From a virus: a DNA stretch of 31,619 nucleotides. The DNA lies in IMG/VR virus record IMGVR_UViG_3300021085_000127, positions 1 through 31,619 of that record; one strand, written 5' to 3'. The translations under genes were made by a program, and so were the position numbers. The notes under the pieces were generated by a model. That model was not told the origin of the DNA. It searched no databases and worked only from the letters and a program-made list of their open reading frames with translations. This document shows, one piece after another, positions 1 to 7,094 of this stretch; within the stretch, counting starts at the first letter, position 1; the number at the start of each line of letters is the position of its first letter.

Positions 1-569
1 TTTTCGCACAGGCAGATAAGAAGAATAGAAACGGACGTGTCTACCCCAAACCAATTATGGAGAAGGCGGTAGGTAAGTACGTAAAAGAACAAGTATCTAA
101 GAAACGGGCAGTAGGGGAACTAAACCATCCCGAAGGGCCGACAGTTAACTTAGACAAAGTTTCACACCTCATCACAGACCTCAAGTTTGAGGGAAATGAT
201 GTGGTAGGAAAGGCACAAATATTGGATACTCCAATGGGTAAGATTGTAAAAGGTCTTCTTGAAGGTGGTGTTCAACTAGGCGTGTCAACTCGTGGTATGG
301 GTAGCCTTGAGAACCGAAATGGCGCAATGGTCGTCAAAGACGACTTTATTCTTAGTACGGTTGACATCGTACAAGACCCTAGCGCACCTGAAGCTTTCGT
401 TAATGGTATAATGGAAGGTGTAGACTGGGTTTGGAATAACGGTGTTTTGTGTCCTCAAGTAATTGAAAAAATGGAGACTGAAATTAAAACTGCTCCGAAA
501 ACTGTCTTATATGAGACAAGTGTTCGAGAGTTCAAAAATTTCCTCTCGTTAATTAAATCTAATATGTAA
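1..569 (+). CDS. 21: Prohead core protease gp21 (5' partial)
   Basis: Serine protease of the T4 gp21 (phage prohead protease) family; it sits in the prohead core and cleaves scaffold and capsid proteins before DNA packaging. The reading frame is open to the left edge: codons from base 3 carry NRNGRVYP (bases 27-50), a hallmark near the family N-terminus, so the ATG at 57 is internal and only a few residues are missing. Further along, ELNHP holds the presumed catalytic His and GVSTRGMGS the presumed catalytic Ser, in the spacing of T4 gp21. The last ~40 residues look like a divergent tail. It is followed 10 bases later by the scaffold gene and then the capsid gene, the T4 21-22-23 order. Family assignment is firm; the active-site assignment rests on similarity to T4. 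Confidence 0.93.
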   Translation, partial: FAQADKKNRNGRVYPKPIMEKAVGKYVKEQVSKKRAVGELNHPEGPTVNLDKVSHLITDLKFEGNDVVGKAQILDTPMGKIVKGLLEGGVQLGVSTRGMGSLENRNGAMVVKDDFILSTVDIVQDPSAPEAFVNGIMEGVDWVWNNGVLCPQVIEKMETEIKTAPKTVLYETSVREFKNFLSLIKSNM

Positions 570-579
570 GGAGTCAATT

Positions 580-1635
580 ATGACTGAAGAAAGTAAAGTC
601 GAAGTTGAACTTCACGATGAAGACATTAACGACATTGTGGAAGAAACTCTCGAAGAAGGAAGCGCTCCTGCTCCTAAAGGGAAACCTGATACAAATGCAA
701 CTGACGAAGAAGAGTCTATTGCATCTGTAGATAAAGCAGCGGACGCAACCAAAGCAAAACAAGCTCCTGCACCGAAAACAAAAGCGGGCATGATTAATGC
801 AATGAGCATGAAGTTACATTCTATGAAAAAAGATGAACTGACTGCATCATACGGTAAGATGATGGGCGAAGATGTTGAAGTATCAGAAGATGCAATCGTG
901 GAAACACAGATTGACACTTCTGCTGAACTAGACGCATTAGTCGAGTCTGAAGCTACTCTCAGTGATGAGTTTAAAGCTAAAACCGCAGTAATTTTCGAAG
1001 CAGCTGTAAAATCAAAACTGTCTGAAGAAGTAGACAGAATTGAAGCACAGTATAAGGAAGAATTAGCAGAAGAAATCTCTTCTACTAAGGCAGACCTTGT
1101 AGAGAAAGTAGACAGCTACCTTAACTATGTAGTTGAATCTTGGATGGAAGAAAATCAAGTTGCAATCCAGAGCGGACTCCGCACTGAAATTGCCGAGACT
1201 TTCATGGACAAAATGAAAGACCTGTTTACAGAGTCTTACATTGACGTACCTGAATCCAAAGTTGACCTAGTTGACGAACTTGCTGAGTCAGTAGAAGAAC
1301 TAGAGACTCGTCTCAACGAAACTACTCAGAAAGTAATTGATACTACTGGTGAACTGGAAGCTTACAAGCGTGAATCTGTTATCAGAGAAGCGTCACGTGA
1401 CCTTGCAGAAACACAAGTAGTTAAATTGAAGTCGCTCGTAGAAGACATTGACTTTGAAGACGAAGACCAATTCGCCTCTAAAGTTAAAATTGTTGTCGAG
1501 TCCCACTTCGCAAAAGAAATCACAAATAGTGATGAGGTAGAACAAGTTGTAGAAGATGCTGACCAAGAAGTTGAAGTATCATCTGTAATGGAACAATACC
1601 TTGCAACTATTCGTAAAACAACACCTAAAAGATAA
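580..1635 (+). CDS. 22: Prohead scaffolding core protein gp22
   Basis: Major scaffold of the T4-type prohead core, degraded by gp21 during maturation. The 351-residue product is very acidic (runs of Glu/Asp), largely predicted helical/coiled coil, with no cysteines seen, and it contains several I/L-x-E tripeptides of the kind cut by gp21. A clear AAGGAG ribosome site precedes the ATG by a normal spacing. It lies between the protease and capsid genes exactly as in T4. It is longer than T4 gp22 (about 270 residues); the extra length is mainly an N-terminal Ala/Pro/Lys-rich linker around residues 25-70. Sequence identity in this family is low, so position and composition carry much of the call. 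Confidence 0.88.
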   Translation: MTEESKVEVELHDEDINDIVEETLEEGSAPAPKGKPDTNATDEEESIASVDKAADATKAKQAPAPKTKAGMINAMSMKLHSMKKDELTASYGKMMGEDVEVSEDAIVETQIDTSAELDALVESEATLSDEFKAKTAVIFEAAVKSKLSEEVDRIEAQYKEELAEEISSTKADLVEKVDSYLNYVVESWMEENQVAIQSGLRTEIAETFMDKMKDLFTESYIDVPESKVDLVDELAESVEELETRLNETTQKVIDTTGELEAYKRESVIREASRDLAETQVVKLKSLVEDIDFEDEDQFASKVKIVVESHFAKEITNSDEVEQVVEDADQEVEVSSVMEQYLATIRKTTPKR

Positions 1636-1646
1636 GGATAATTAAA

Positions 1647-2960
1647 ATGCAATCTTACGATAGTTTAATCGAAAAATGGGCTCCCGTTCTAAACGAAGAG
1701 TCTGCTGGCGTGATTCAAGACAATCACCGCCGTGCAGTTACCGCTGCAATCTTGGAGAACCAAGAAAAAGCAATCGCTGAAGAGCGTTCTGCTTCTCAAG
1801 GTTTTCTTTCTGAAAACGCTGCTGCTGGTGCGAACAACACTGGTTCAGTAAACAACTTTGACCCTGTGTTAATCTCATTGGTCAGACGTGCTATGCCTAA
1901 CCTCATCGCTTATGATGTGTGTGGTGTACAACCTATGAATGGCCCAACTGGTCTCATCTTTGCGATGAAATCACGTTACCAAGGTGGTTCTACTTCTAAC
2001 CGTGAAGCACTATTCAACGAAGCTGAAACTCAGTTCTCTGGTGATAGTTCTGGTACTCACGATTCAGATAACGCATCTGGTTGGAACGGAATTGATTCAG
2101 AAGGCGCTCGTCTTACTGGTCTTGCTGCTGGCGGAATGCCAACTGAAGACGCAGAAGCACTTGGTCGTACTGGTGGTTCATCTTTCAACGAAATGGGTTT
2201 CACCATTGAAAGACAAACTGTTACTGCTAAGTCACGTGCTCTGAAAGCAGAATACACTCTTGAACTTGCTCAAGACCTTAAAGCAATCCACGGTTTGGAT
2301 GCTGAAACTGAATTGGCAAACATCTTGTCAACTGAGATTCTTGCAGAAATCAACCGTGAAGTAATCAGAACTGTTAACAGCCAAGCTAAAACTGGTGCTC
2401 AACAGTCTAACGTTACTGCTAAAGGTATTTTCAACATGTCATCTGATACAGATGGTCGTTGGTCTGCTGAGAAGTTCAAAGGTCTAACTGTACAGATTGA
2501 CCGTGAATGTAACGTTATTGCTAAAGAGACTCGTAGAGGTAAAGGTAACGTAGTAATCTGTTCTTCAGATGTTGCTACTGCTCTTGCAGCTGCTGGTTCT
2601 TTGGACTATAGTCCTGCTATCAGCAACAACCTACAGGTTGACGATACTGGTAATACTTTTGCTGGTGTATTAAACGGACGTATCCGTGTATACATCGACC
2701 CATATGCTAACACTGATTACATCACTGTTGGTTACAAAGGTCAGAACCCATATGACAGTGGTGTATTCTACTGCCCATACGTTCCTTTGCAAATGGTTAA
2801 AGCAGTTGGTGAAGATGACTTCCAACCACGTATCGGGTTTAAAACTCGTTACGGTATGGCTTCAAACCCATTCGTTGGTTCTACACCTTCTGACGGTCTT
2901 GCTACTGCTAAGACTAACCAGTACTACAGAATCTTCAAGGTTACTAACATCTTGACATAA
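1647..2960 (+). CDS. 23: Major capsid protein gp23
   Basis: HK97-fold major head protein of T4-like phages. The 437-residue product begins with the usual helical pro-sequence; an L-S-E tripeptide at residues 54-56 fits the (L/I)-x-E rule for gp21 cleavage and would leave a mature start at N57-A58. The body has typical gp23 segments such as PNLIAYDVCGVQPM and GPTGLIFAMKSRY, with a Gly/Ser-rich loop at about residues 110-180. It is shorter than T4 gp23 (521 residues), as is common in marine T4-like phages. The ribosome site is AAGGATAA before the ATG. Codon use is strongly biased and GC-richer at third positions, as expected for a highly expressed gene. A strong terminator follows. Confidence 0.96.
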   Translation: MQSYDSLIEKWAPVLNEESAGVIQDNHRRAVTAAILENQEKAIAEERSASQGFLSENAAAGANNTGSVNNFDPVLISLVRRAMPNLIAYDVCGVQPMNGPTGLIFAMKSRYQGGSTSNREALFNEAETQFSGDSSGTHDSDNASGWNGIDSEGARLTGLAAGGMPTEDAEALGRTGGSSFNEMGFTIERQTVTAKSRALKAEYTLELAQDLKAIHGLDAETELANILSTEILAEINREVIRTVNSQAKTGAQQSNVTAKGIFNMSSDTDGRWSAEKFKGLTVQIDRECNVIAKETRRGKGNVVICSSDVATALAAAGSLDYSPAISNNLQVDDTGNTFAGVLNGRIRVYIDPYANTDYITVGYKGQNPYDSGVFYCPYVPLQMVKAVGEDDFQPRIGFKTRYGMASNPFVGSTPSDGLATAKTNQYYRIFKVTNILT

Positions 2961-2998
2961 GTCTGTAATAAGAAGAGTGAGGTTAACTCACCATTCTT

Positions 2999-3028
2999 TA
3001 AAGGGTCTCTTCGGAGACCCTTTTTTTT
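2999..3028 (+). terminator. Rho-independent terminator after gp23
   Basis: A 7-bp G/C-rich stem, GGGTCTC (3003-3009) pairing with GAGACCC (3014-3020), is closed by a TTCG tetraloop and followed by eight Ts (3021-3028). Three flanking A-T pairs can lengthen the stem. The UUCG loop is among the most stable known. It ends head-gene transcription just before a new late promoter. Confidence 0.95.
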
Positions 3029-3032
3029 GTCT

Positions 3033-3040
3033 TATAAATA
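3033..3040 (+). promoter_or_regulatory. T4-type late promoter TATAAATA
   Basis: An exact TATAAATA octamer, the -10 element recognised by gp55-RNA polymerase activated by the gp45 clamp in T4. It starts five bases after the terminator T-run and no -35 element is visible. It would start transcription near 3046 and read the small lipoprotein gene after a leader of about 90 bases. gp55 and gp45 are both encoded in this window, which supports the mechanism. Confidence 0.8.
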
Positions 3041-3077
3041 AGTGTGTTCACGAACTGAACAAAGTAGTAAGGTCGGT

Positions 3078-3119
3078 ATTACTGCACGGTATTATCGGGG
3101 TATCTGGTTATCCAGTAAT
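3078..3119 (+). other. Possible stem-loop in lipoprotein leader
   Basis: Between the late promoter and the lipoprotein start, ATTACTG (3078-3084) is exactly complementary to CAGTAAT (3113-3119), and a small CTGG-TTAT-CCAG hairpin lies inside. It ends about 20 bases before the start codon, close to the GGAGAG ribosome site, so it could affect translation or mRNA stability. A 7-bp match could be chance. Confidence 0.35.
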
Positions 3120-3138
3120 CTAGAAACAGGAGAGTACT

Positions 3139-3345
3139 ATGCGTATCATTGCAATTGCATTCGCATTAGTTTTGTCTGCTTGTTCCACCGTTGATGCAAC
3201 CATTGACGGTACTGGTGGTGTTATTAAAGGTGTCGGTTCAGATGTCTTTGGTGTTACCGCAGGCGTATTGGATGTAACATCTAATCTTATTAAAGATGTT
3301 GCAGACAAGACTGGAACTGCCGCAACTAAGCCAGAAGAAGAATAA
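3139..3345 (+). CDS. Small late-expressed lipoprotein
   Basis: A 68-residue predicted lipoprotein. It has a signal peptide with a hydrophobic core (IIAIAFALV) and a lipobox L-S-A-C, so signal peptidase II should cut before Cys15; the mature part would be about 54 residues, Gly/Val/Thr/Asp-rich with a Lys/Glu tail. Residues +2/+3 after the Cys are Ser-Thr, which in enteric-type bacteria favours the outer membrane. GGAGAG precedes the ATG. The gene forms its own unit between a TATAAATA late promoter and a terminator. Function is not known; phage lipoproteins of this kind can block receptors (superinfection exclusion) or help at lysis, but that is inference. Composition vaguely recalls entericidin-like peptides. 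Confidence 0.8.
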   Translation: MRIIAIAFALVLSACSTVDATIDGTGGVIKGVGSDVFGVTAGVLDVTSNLIKDVADKTGTAATKPEEE

Positions 3346-3349
3346 AGGA

Positions 3350-3375
3350 AAGGGGACGTTAAGTCCCCTTTTTTT
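3350..3375. terminator. Bidirectional terminator between lipoprotein and tRNA
   Basis: Stem GGGGAC (3352-3357) pairs with GTCCCC (3363-3368), extended by flanking A-T pairs, with loop GTTAA. On the + strand it ends in a run of seven Ts (3369-3375). On the - strand the stem is followed by a T-rich tract, so it can also stop leftward transcription of the tRNA-Gly that ends at 3381. Confidence 0.88.
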
Positions 3376-3380
3376 GTGAT

Positions 3381-3455
3381 TGGAGCGGAGAGGTAGAATT
3401 GCACTACCACCTCTAGGTTGGAAACCTAATGTTCTACTCGTTGAACTATCTCCGC
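3381..3455 (-). tRNA. tRNA-Gly (anticodon UCC), CCA encoded
   Basis: Read on the - strand, a complete 75-nt cloverleaf can be drawn. The acceptor stem is GCGGAGA with TCTCCGC, the D stem GTTC with GAAC, and the anticodon stem TTAGG with CCTAG around loop TTTCCAA, giving anticodon TCC (glycine, GGA/GGG codons). The T stem is GGTAG with CTACC, the discriminator is T, and the CCA end is encoded. The T loop is TGCAATT rather than the usual TTC-type; C56 and A58 are kept. A dedicated sigma70-like promoter lies immediately upstream and a bidirectional terminator immediately downstream, so it looks like a stand-alone transcription unit. Confidence 0.93.
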
Positions 3456-3466
3456 ATTGTTTGTAT

Positions 3467-3495
3467 ATAGTACCAGACTATACAGTTAAAGTCAA
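3467..3495 (-). promoter_or_regulatory. Sigma70-type promoter for tRNA-Gly
   Basis: On the - strand TTGACT (3495-3490) and TACTAT (3472-3467) are separated by exactly 17 bp. The expected transcription start, near 3460, is only about five bases before the mature 5' end of the tRNA. The TGA inside TTGACT is the stop codon of the ParB-like gene. Confidence 0.8.
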
Positions 3496-4478
3496 GCCGC
3501 TTTTACCAATTCTTTTAAACTTTCTTTTCCACGTTCTTGTGGTAGAAACCCAATCATGTTCAAAGGAAAGATTTTTAGTCCACACTGTTGCAAGTCACGT
3601 CTGTGTTGTTCCAACTGTTTCATGAACTTTTTTCTTTTAGTTTCTAGAGTCGCCTTTGCAGTTGGAGCACCCACGTGTCCAACCAAATCGGTATATTTAC
3701 CCGTTTCCACGTAACGTGTGATAGCTTGCATGATAACACGATACTGGTAACCTTCACCAATACACACACCATAGGTATCGGCTTCTGGGTTAAACTCACC
3801 ACCGATTTTATGTTCTACCGATGAGTGGTTATCAATCCAGTCCTGTATCTTAGGAACGGATGTGTATATAATGTATGGTTGAGGCGTCCCCGTCTCTTCC
3901 ATAACCATCTTCACAACACGATTCCTAACAGACTTATCACGGGTCTTACCGTAGATACGAATGAACTCATCGCTGATTGACTTCTCAGAGTTTTTAATAA
4001 GTCCTCTAGAAACTTTAGAACTTAGGTATTTACGCATATCAACTTCTTTGTTGAGACGTTTTACATATCCTTCGTTTTCTCTTGCTTGGACATCTTTCAT
4101 CTGTTCTAGTGTACCAGAAAACAAAGTAAATATCCACGACTTCGTTCCAAGTGCTCGAATCGCTTCGGAACGACCATATCCATATACCAAGACATATCTT
4201 TTGTCATGTCCTTCACCACGGTCATATACCGCTGGAGGAAACTCCATTGTGTCAACTCCACCAGCAAAAGATAAACGAAGTTGTTCAATCTCTTGTGCGG
4301 TGTGTGTTTCCACTTTGGTGTACTGACCATCAATATCATCAATATGAATATCTTTGAAGTCGAGTTTTATATTTTTTACAGATGTTACACCAAGGTCGGT
4401 GTAGTCGGGTAACGCAATTGCGTCAGGGTGGGTGTTATGAAAATCACTGTATGTGACATAACGTGTAGGCATAGCCAT
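3492..4478 (-). CDS. ParB-box domain protein
   Basis: A 328-residue protein carrying what looks like an N-terminal ParB/sulfiredoxin-type domain. YGYGRSEAIRALG (residues 99-111) matches the ParB box pattern G-x-x-R-x-x-A-x-x-x-L-G, and EN-x(5)-RLNKE (134-145) matches the downstream EN...R element. The tail (about 275-328) is basic and helical. ParB-like domains bind CTP in chromosome segregation proteins, but in phages related domains occur in nucleases, ATPase-like regulators and DNA-modification islands; no specific role can be assigned. The ATG has AGGAG upstream. It follows the DruA-like gene 81 bases downstream on the same strand, so the two are probably cotranscribed, and they form the only leftward protein genes in the window. 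Confidence 0.6.
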   Translation of the reverse strand: MAMPTRYVTYSDFHNTHPDAIALPDYTDLGVTSVKNIKLDFKDIHIDDIDGQYTKVETHTAQEIEQLRLSFAGGVDTMEFPPAVYDRGEGHDKRYVLVYGYGRSEAIRALGTKSWIFTLFSGTLEQMKDVQARENEGYVKRLNKEVDMRKYLSSKVSRGLIKNSEKSISDEFIRIYGKTRDKSVRNRVVKMVMEETGTPQPYIIYTSVPKIQDWIDNHSSVEHKIGGEFNPEADTYGVCIGEGYQYRVIMQAITRYVETGKYTDLVGHVGAPTAKATLETKRKKFMKQLEQHRRDLQQCGLKIFPLNMIGFLPQERGKESLKELVKAA

Positions 4479-4559
4479 AGTATTTCTCCTATTGGATTAA
4501 ATTAAGTGAAGTAGAAGACTCATAGAGAATTTCTAAAACACAATAGTATATATAAGACT

Positions 4560-5699
4560 TTATCTTATAATATCAATATCGTCTGCGTTTGTATTCCAAG
4601 TCTCTATAACAGAACGCAAACGTCCATCTGCTTTTAGAGTTTCGTAGCGATTGGTCGCCTTCTTACGCCACCAATCTGTCACACCCTCAAGACTGAACCT
4701 ATCAAAGTTATCTGCTTTGACAATGGTATCCGACTCAAGGTTGAGATACTTCTTCACACTCTCACGGTCATATCCCATGCAAGAGTAGTATGAATTCTTT
4801 TGTTGTGTTAGTCCCTTTGCATCAATAAAGGTTTGACAGAACTTGCTGTATGCATTCATGTCATATTCCTTCAGAGAGTTCTTAATGATAGACACCATCT
4901 TCTGTTGTGTCTTCAACTTACGGGATGATGCATCCTTTGGTACAAGAGACTCACCGTTGTTACGTTGTATGAACCAGTCACTCAATGTACGATAGTTGTT
5001 ATCATTGATGAGTGGTGCAAAGTTAGAGTCAGTCTGACCATTACCAATCAGTAACGGTTTCATACCTGAGTACATAGACACACCACCCTTGGCATTACCG
5101 TATAAGGATGTTGTCTCGAACATACAGATGTTTGCATCATACTTCTTATTGAGTGCATCACGTACAGTATGTGAGGTACATATAGATGCAAGTAACTTAC
5201 CACCGAGGTAGTTGAATCCGAATGGTTGTACTGGTACGATATTGAATCCCATGATACAGGACTCGTTGAATCGTTTCATGACCTCTGCATTCATTGTGTC
5301 TAGAGGTTTACCTAACCATTCATTACGTGGTCTACTATTAATAGTGGGTGACCCGAATCGAATCATACCAATGACCATACCTGTGTTCTTCTCACGTACT
5401 ACCCAATTCATCATCTTGCCTGGAATTGACGCTTCTACGGGTGCGGATGTTGTGATATCCATATAGGACATGAATTGGTCACGTTTCGCTTCTGCGATAG
5501 TGAACTCCATATCTTGGGGGTGCATGTCAAACTTATTGAACAGGTCTTCCTCTGGGCCCATGCCAGGCAGAGTGAACGGCATAGAGTCCATCCGTTCTAG
5601 TTTAATCTGTCTCATATAGTCATCAATACGGTCAAAGTTCGCAAAGAACTCTGTAAAGATGTTTGCAGCGTATTCTGCATCTGTTTTGGATAAAATCAT
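4560..5699 (-). CDS. DruA-like (DUF4338-type) protein
   Basis: A 379-residue protein whose middle matches the layout of the DUF4338 family that includes DruA of the Druantia defence system. In order: VIGMIRFGSP (109-118), PRNEWLG (124-130, compare R-D-x-W-I-G-W), IVPVQPFG (154-161, compare L-P-W-V), GGKLLASI (166-173, compare LASH), and FETTSLYG (194-201, compare ETFV...F-x-G). The C-terminal half is basic with many Lys/Arg and Trp. No signal peptide or membrane segment is seen. DruA's biochemistry is unsettled, and no helicase partner such as DruE is adjacent, so a complete Druantia system is not present. It may act with the ParB-like protein. The - strand promoter at 5724-5752 gives a leader of about 17 bases. 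Homology was read by eye and is not confirmed. Confidence 0.6.
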   Translation of the reverse strand: MILSKTDAEYAANIFTEFFANFDRIDDYMRQIKLERMDSMPFTLPGMGPEEDLFNKFDMHPQDMEFTIAEAKRDQFMSYMDITTSAPVEASIPGKMMNWVVREKNTGMVIGMIRFGSPTINSRPRNEWLGKPLDTMNAEVMKRFNESCIMGFNIVPVQPFGFNYLGGKLLASICTSHTVRDALNKKYDANICMFETTSLYGNAKGGVSMYSGMKPLLIGNGQTDSNFAPLINDNNYRTLSDWFIQRNNGESLVPKDASSRKLKTQQKMVSIIKNSLKEYDMNAYSKFCQTFIDAKGLTQQKNSYYSCMGYDRESVKKYLNLESDTIVKADNFDRFSLEGVTDWWRKKATNRYETLKADGRLRSVIETWNTNADDIDIIR

Positions 5700-5723
5700 G
5701 TATATCTCTCAGTTATGTGTACC

Positions 5724-5752
5724 ACTATACAGTATATAGCAATTAATGTCAA
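5724..5752 (-). promoter_or_regulatory. Sigma70-type promoter for leftward island
   Basis: On the - strand TTGACA (5752-5747), a 17-bp spacer, then TATAGT (5729-5724). It reads into the DruA-like gene at 5699. It stands back to back with the + strand promoter at 5778, leaving 25 bp between the two -35 boxes, room for a shared regulator. Confidence 0.85.
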
Positions 5753-5777
5753 GCGGTAAATTAATTGAAAAAAAGTG

Positions 5778-5806
5778 TTGCCAAAACCTGTTTCTGTTGT
5801 TATAAT
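5778..5806 (+). promoter_or_regulatory. Sigma70-type promoter, TTGCCA class
   Basis: TTGCCA (5778-5783), exactly 17 bp, then TATAAT (5801-5806). The -35 region is embedded in a 12-mer, TGTTGCCAAAAC (5776-5787), repeated exactly at the promoter at 6351. It drives the small-gene cluster starting at 5841. Confidence 0.87.
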
Positions 5807-5840
5807 AACAAGGTAAAGTCAAAAAACAAGAGAGAAAATT

Positions 5841-6173
5841 ATGACCGCATTTAATAAAGAAGAGTTCACGTGGGACGGTATGTACTTGATGTACCGTGGT
5901 AGACACACTGAGAGTGTGAACATGGAGGTCGCAAGACCAAACTGTCACCCATCTTGGGTTGGTTTACCACAACCCGCCTTCATCGCAAGGTTCAAGTATG
6001 GTTACAAACCTTGGAAGGCATGGGTCAACTTCCTAGTGAAGAACGTGACCGTTGAGAAGTATCTTGAACTGTCTAACCATGACAACAAGTTCTACTCTGA
6101 GAAGTACGGTTACGAAGTTAGTGGTTCTCCTGTCTATGCAATGGAAGCCCTTGGTTACAAGGGTAAGAAATAA
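5841..6173 (+). CDS. Small hypothetical protein, first of early-type cluster
   Basis: 110 residues, not recognised. It is rich in aromatic and basic residues (several Trp, Tyr, Phe, Lys), mildly basic and apparently soluble. GAGAGA lies upstream of the ATG, and a consensus promoter ends 34 bases before it. The stop overlaps the next ATG (TAATG), so translation may be coupled. Position right behind a near-perfect host-type promoter suggests early expression and possibly host takeover, which is inference only. Confidence 0.75.
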   Translation: MTAFNKEEFTWDGMYLMYRGRHTESVNMEVARPNCHPSWVGLPQPAFIARFKYGYKPWKAWVNFLVKNVTVEKYLELSNHDNKFYSEKYGYEVSGSPVYAMEALGYKGKK

Positions 6174-6367
6174 TGGAGTACTTACAAGAGGTCACTGATT
6201 GGGGAGATACAAAAGTCTCCAATCACACCTACATCGTGAACAAACAGGGTCAACTAGCTGGGTATATCAAGGTAGGTACTACCGAAGAAATCTGGTTCAA
6301 GAAACCCATGAAACAGTGGTCAAAGGCGAGAAGAAAGTTTAAAAAACTTGTTGCCAAAACTAGTTAA
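6173..6367 (+). CDS. Small hypothetical basic protein
   Basis: 64 residues, unrecognised. The N-terminal half reads as a beta-rich segment (NHTYIVNKQGQLAGYIKVGT) and the C-terminus is a Lys/Arg-rich helix, so nucleic-acid binding is possible. It is translationally coupled to the gene before it through TAATG. Its last codons overlap the -35 box of the next promoter (6351). Confidence 0.7.
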   Translation: MEYLQEVTDWGDTKVSNHTYIVNKQGQLAGYIKVGTTEEIWFKKPMKQWSKARRKFKKLVAKTS

Positions 6368-6379
6368 GTATAGTATAAT
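6351..6379 (+). promoter_or_regulatory. Sigma70-type promoter, TTGCCA class
   Basis: TTGCCA (6351-6356), 17-bp spacer, TATAAT (6374-6379). It shares the exact 12-mer TGTTGCCAAAAC with the promoter at 5778. Predicted start is near 6386, giving a 20-base leader with GAGGA before the gene at 6406. Confidence 0.87.
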
Positions 6380-6405
6380 ACTTGTATTGATAATGAGGAA
6401 TGGTT

Positions 6406-6573
6406 ATGAGAATTATTGAAGTGAATATCAACGAAGTCAAAAACTTCCGTGCGGGTTTCGAGTTAGTCGAATACGAGAACGGTACTGACCCAATGGACGG
6501 TTTTGTCCTGTTAGGTTTTGACGAAGTCGGTCAATTTTGTAAAGAACCCAAATACGCATTTATCGGAGAGTAA
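6406..6573 (+). CDS. Small acidic hypothetical protein
   Basis: 55 residues, unrecognised, starting MRIIEVNINEV. Acidic, probably a small alpha/beta fold. The start is supported by GAGGA eight to ten bases upstream and a promoter 27 bases upstream; the stop lies one base before the next ATG. Typical of small phage early proteins; no motif was found. Confidence 0.68.
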   Translation: MRIIEVNINEVKNFRAGFELVEYENGTDPMDGFVLLGFDEVGQFCKEPKYAFIGE

Positions 6574-6574
6574 T

Positions 6575-7093
6575 ATGAAGATTGTAATCCAAACCCAAAT
6601 CCTTGAGAACTATGCCGCTCATTATGAGAACTATTCTCATGGGGTCGATGAGGCATACTGGAAGGCCAAGGGTGGTAACACCTACGTGGTCGAGGGTGTA
6701 TCTATTGAGGACGCACAGTCCGAGGGTTACTACGATACCATCTTCGATTTAATCACCGAGAACAACGAGTCGTTCCAAGAGTACATCTTGGGTTCCGACT
6801 TGATTGATGACGTGGACTTCGTTGAGTCTGACCACAAACAACCGTGGGAATCAATCACCTATATCACCCAAGAGGGTGAACAGTTCAGTGCAACCAAGAC
6901 CGTGGAGAACGGTGAGTATGGTTACATGAGGAAGGAAATCGCAAAAGTGGTCGAGTCCTATGTAATGAAAGATAGGGACTTTGATGGTGCGAATTCTTTC
7001 TTCGAGAACGGAACATTCCGTAAACAGTTCCATCTCGTTGATGGTACGGTTTGTAATAACAGTAGTGAATTTTTAAATGTGATAGGAGCATAG
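6575..7093 (+). CDS. Acidic hypothetical protein
   Basis: 172 residues, starting MKIVIQTQILENYAAHY. Strongly acidic, with many Glu/Asp, Tyr and Asn. GGAGAG overlaps the end of the preceding gene and lies four bases before this ATG, which decides this start over the upstream in-frame codon at 6518 that would overlap gene 6406-6573. No catalytic motif is visible. Acidic phage proteins of this size can be DNA mimics that inhibit restriction or RNA polymerase; that is a guess based on charge alone. Confidence 0.72.
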   Translation: MKIVIQTQILENYAAHYENYSHGVDEAYWKAKGGNTYVVEGVSIEDAQSEGYYDTIFDLITENNESFQEYILGSDLIDDVDFVESDHKQPWESITYITQEGEQFSATKTVENGEYGYMRKEIAKVVESYVMKDRDFDGANSFFENGTFRKQFHLVDGTVCNNSSEFLNVIGA

Positions 7094-7094
7094 T

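Noticed and set aside
2952-2980. TTGACA at the gp23 end as a promoter -35
   Set aside because: Nothing like TATAAT occurs 16-18 bp downstream and a terminator follows at once.
4479-4559. Possible - strand promoter between the DruA-like and ParB-like genes (TTGATA ... TATATA)
   Set aside because: Hexamers are poor and spacing is 18 or more; the ParB-like gene is more simply cotranscribed from 5724-5752.
3381-5752. Complete Druantia defence system
   Set aside because: Only a DruA-like protein is visible; no DruE-type large helicase or other Druantia genes are adjacent.
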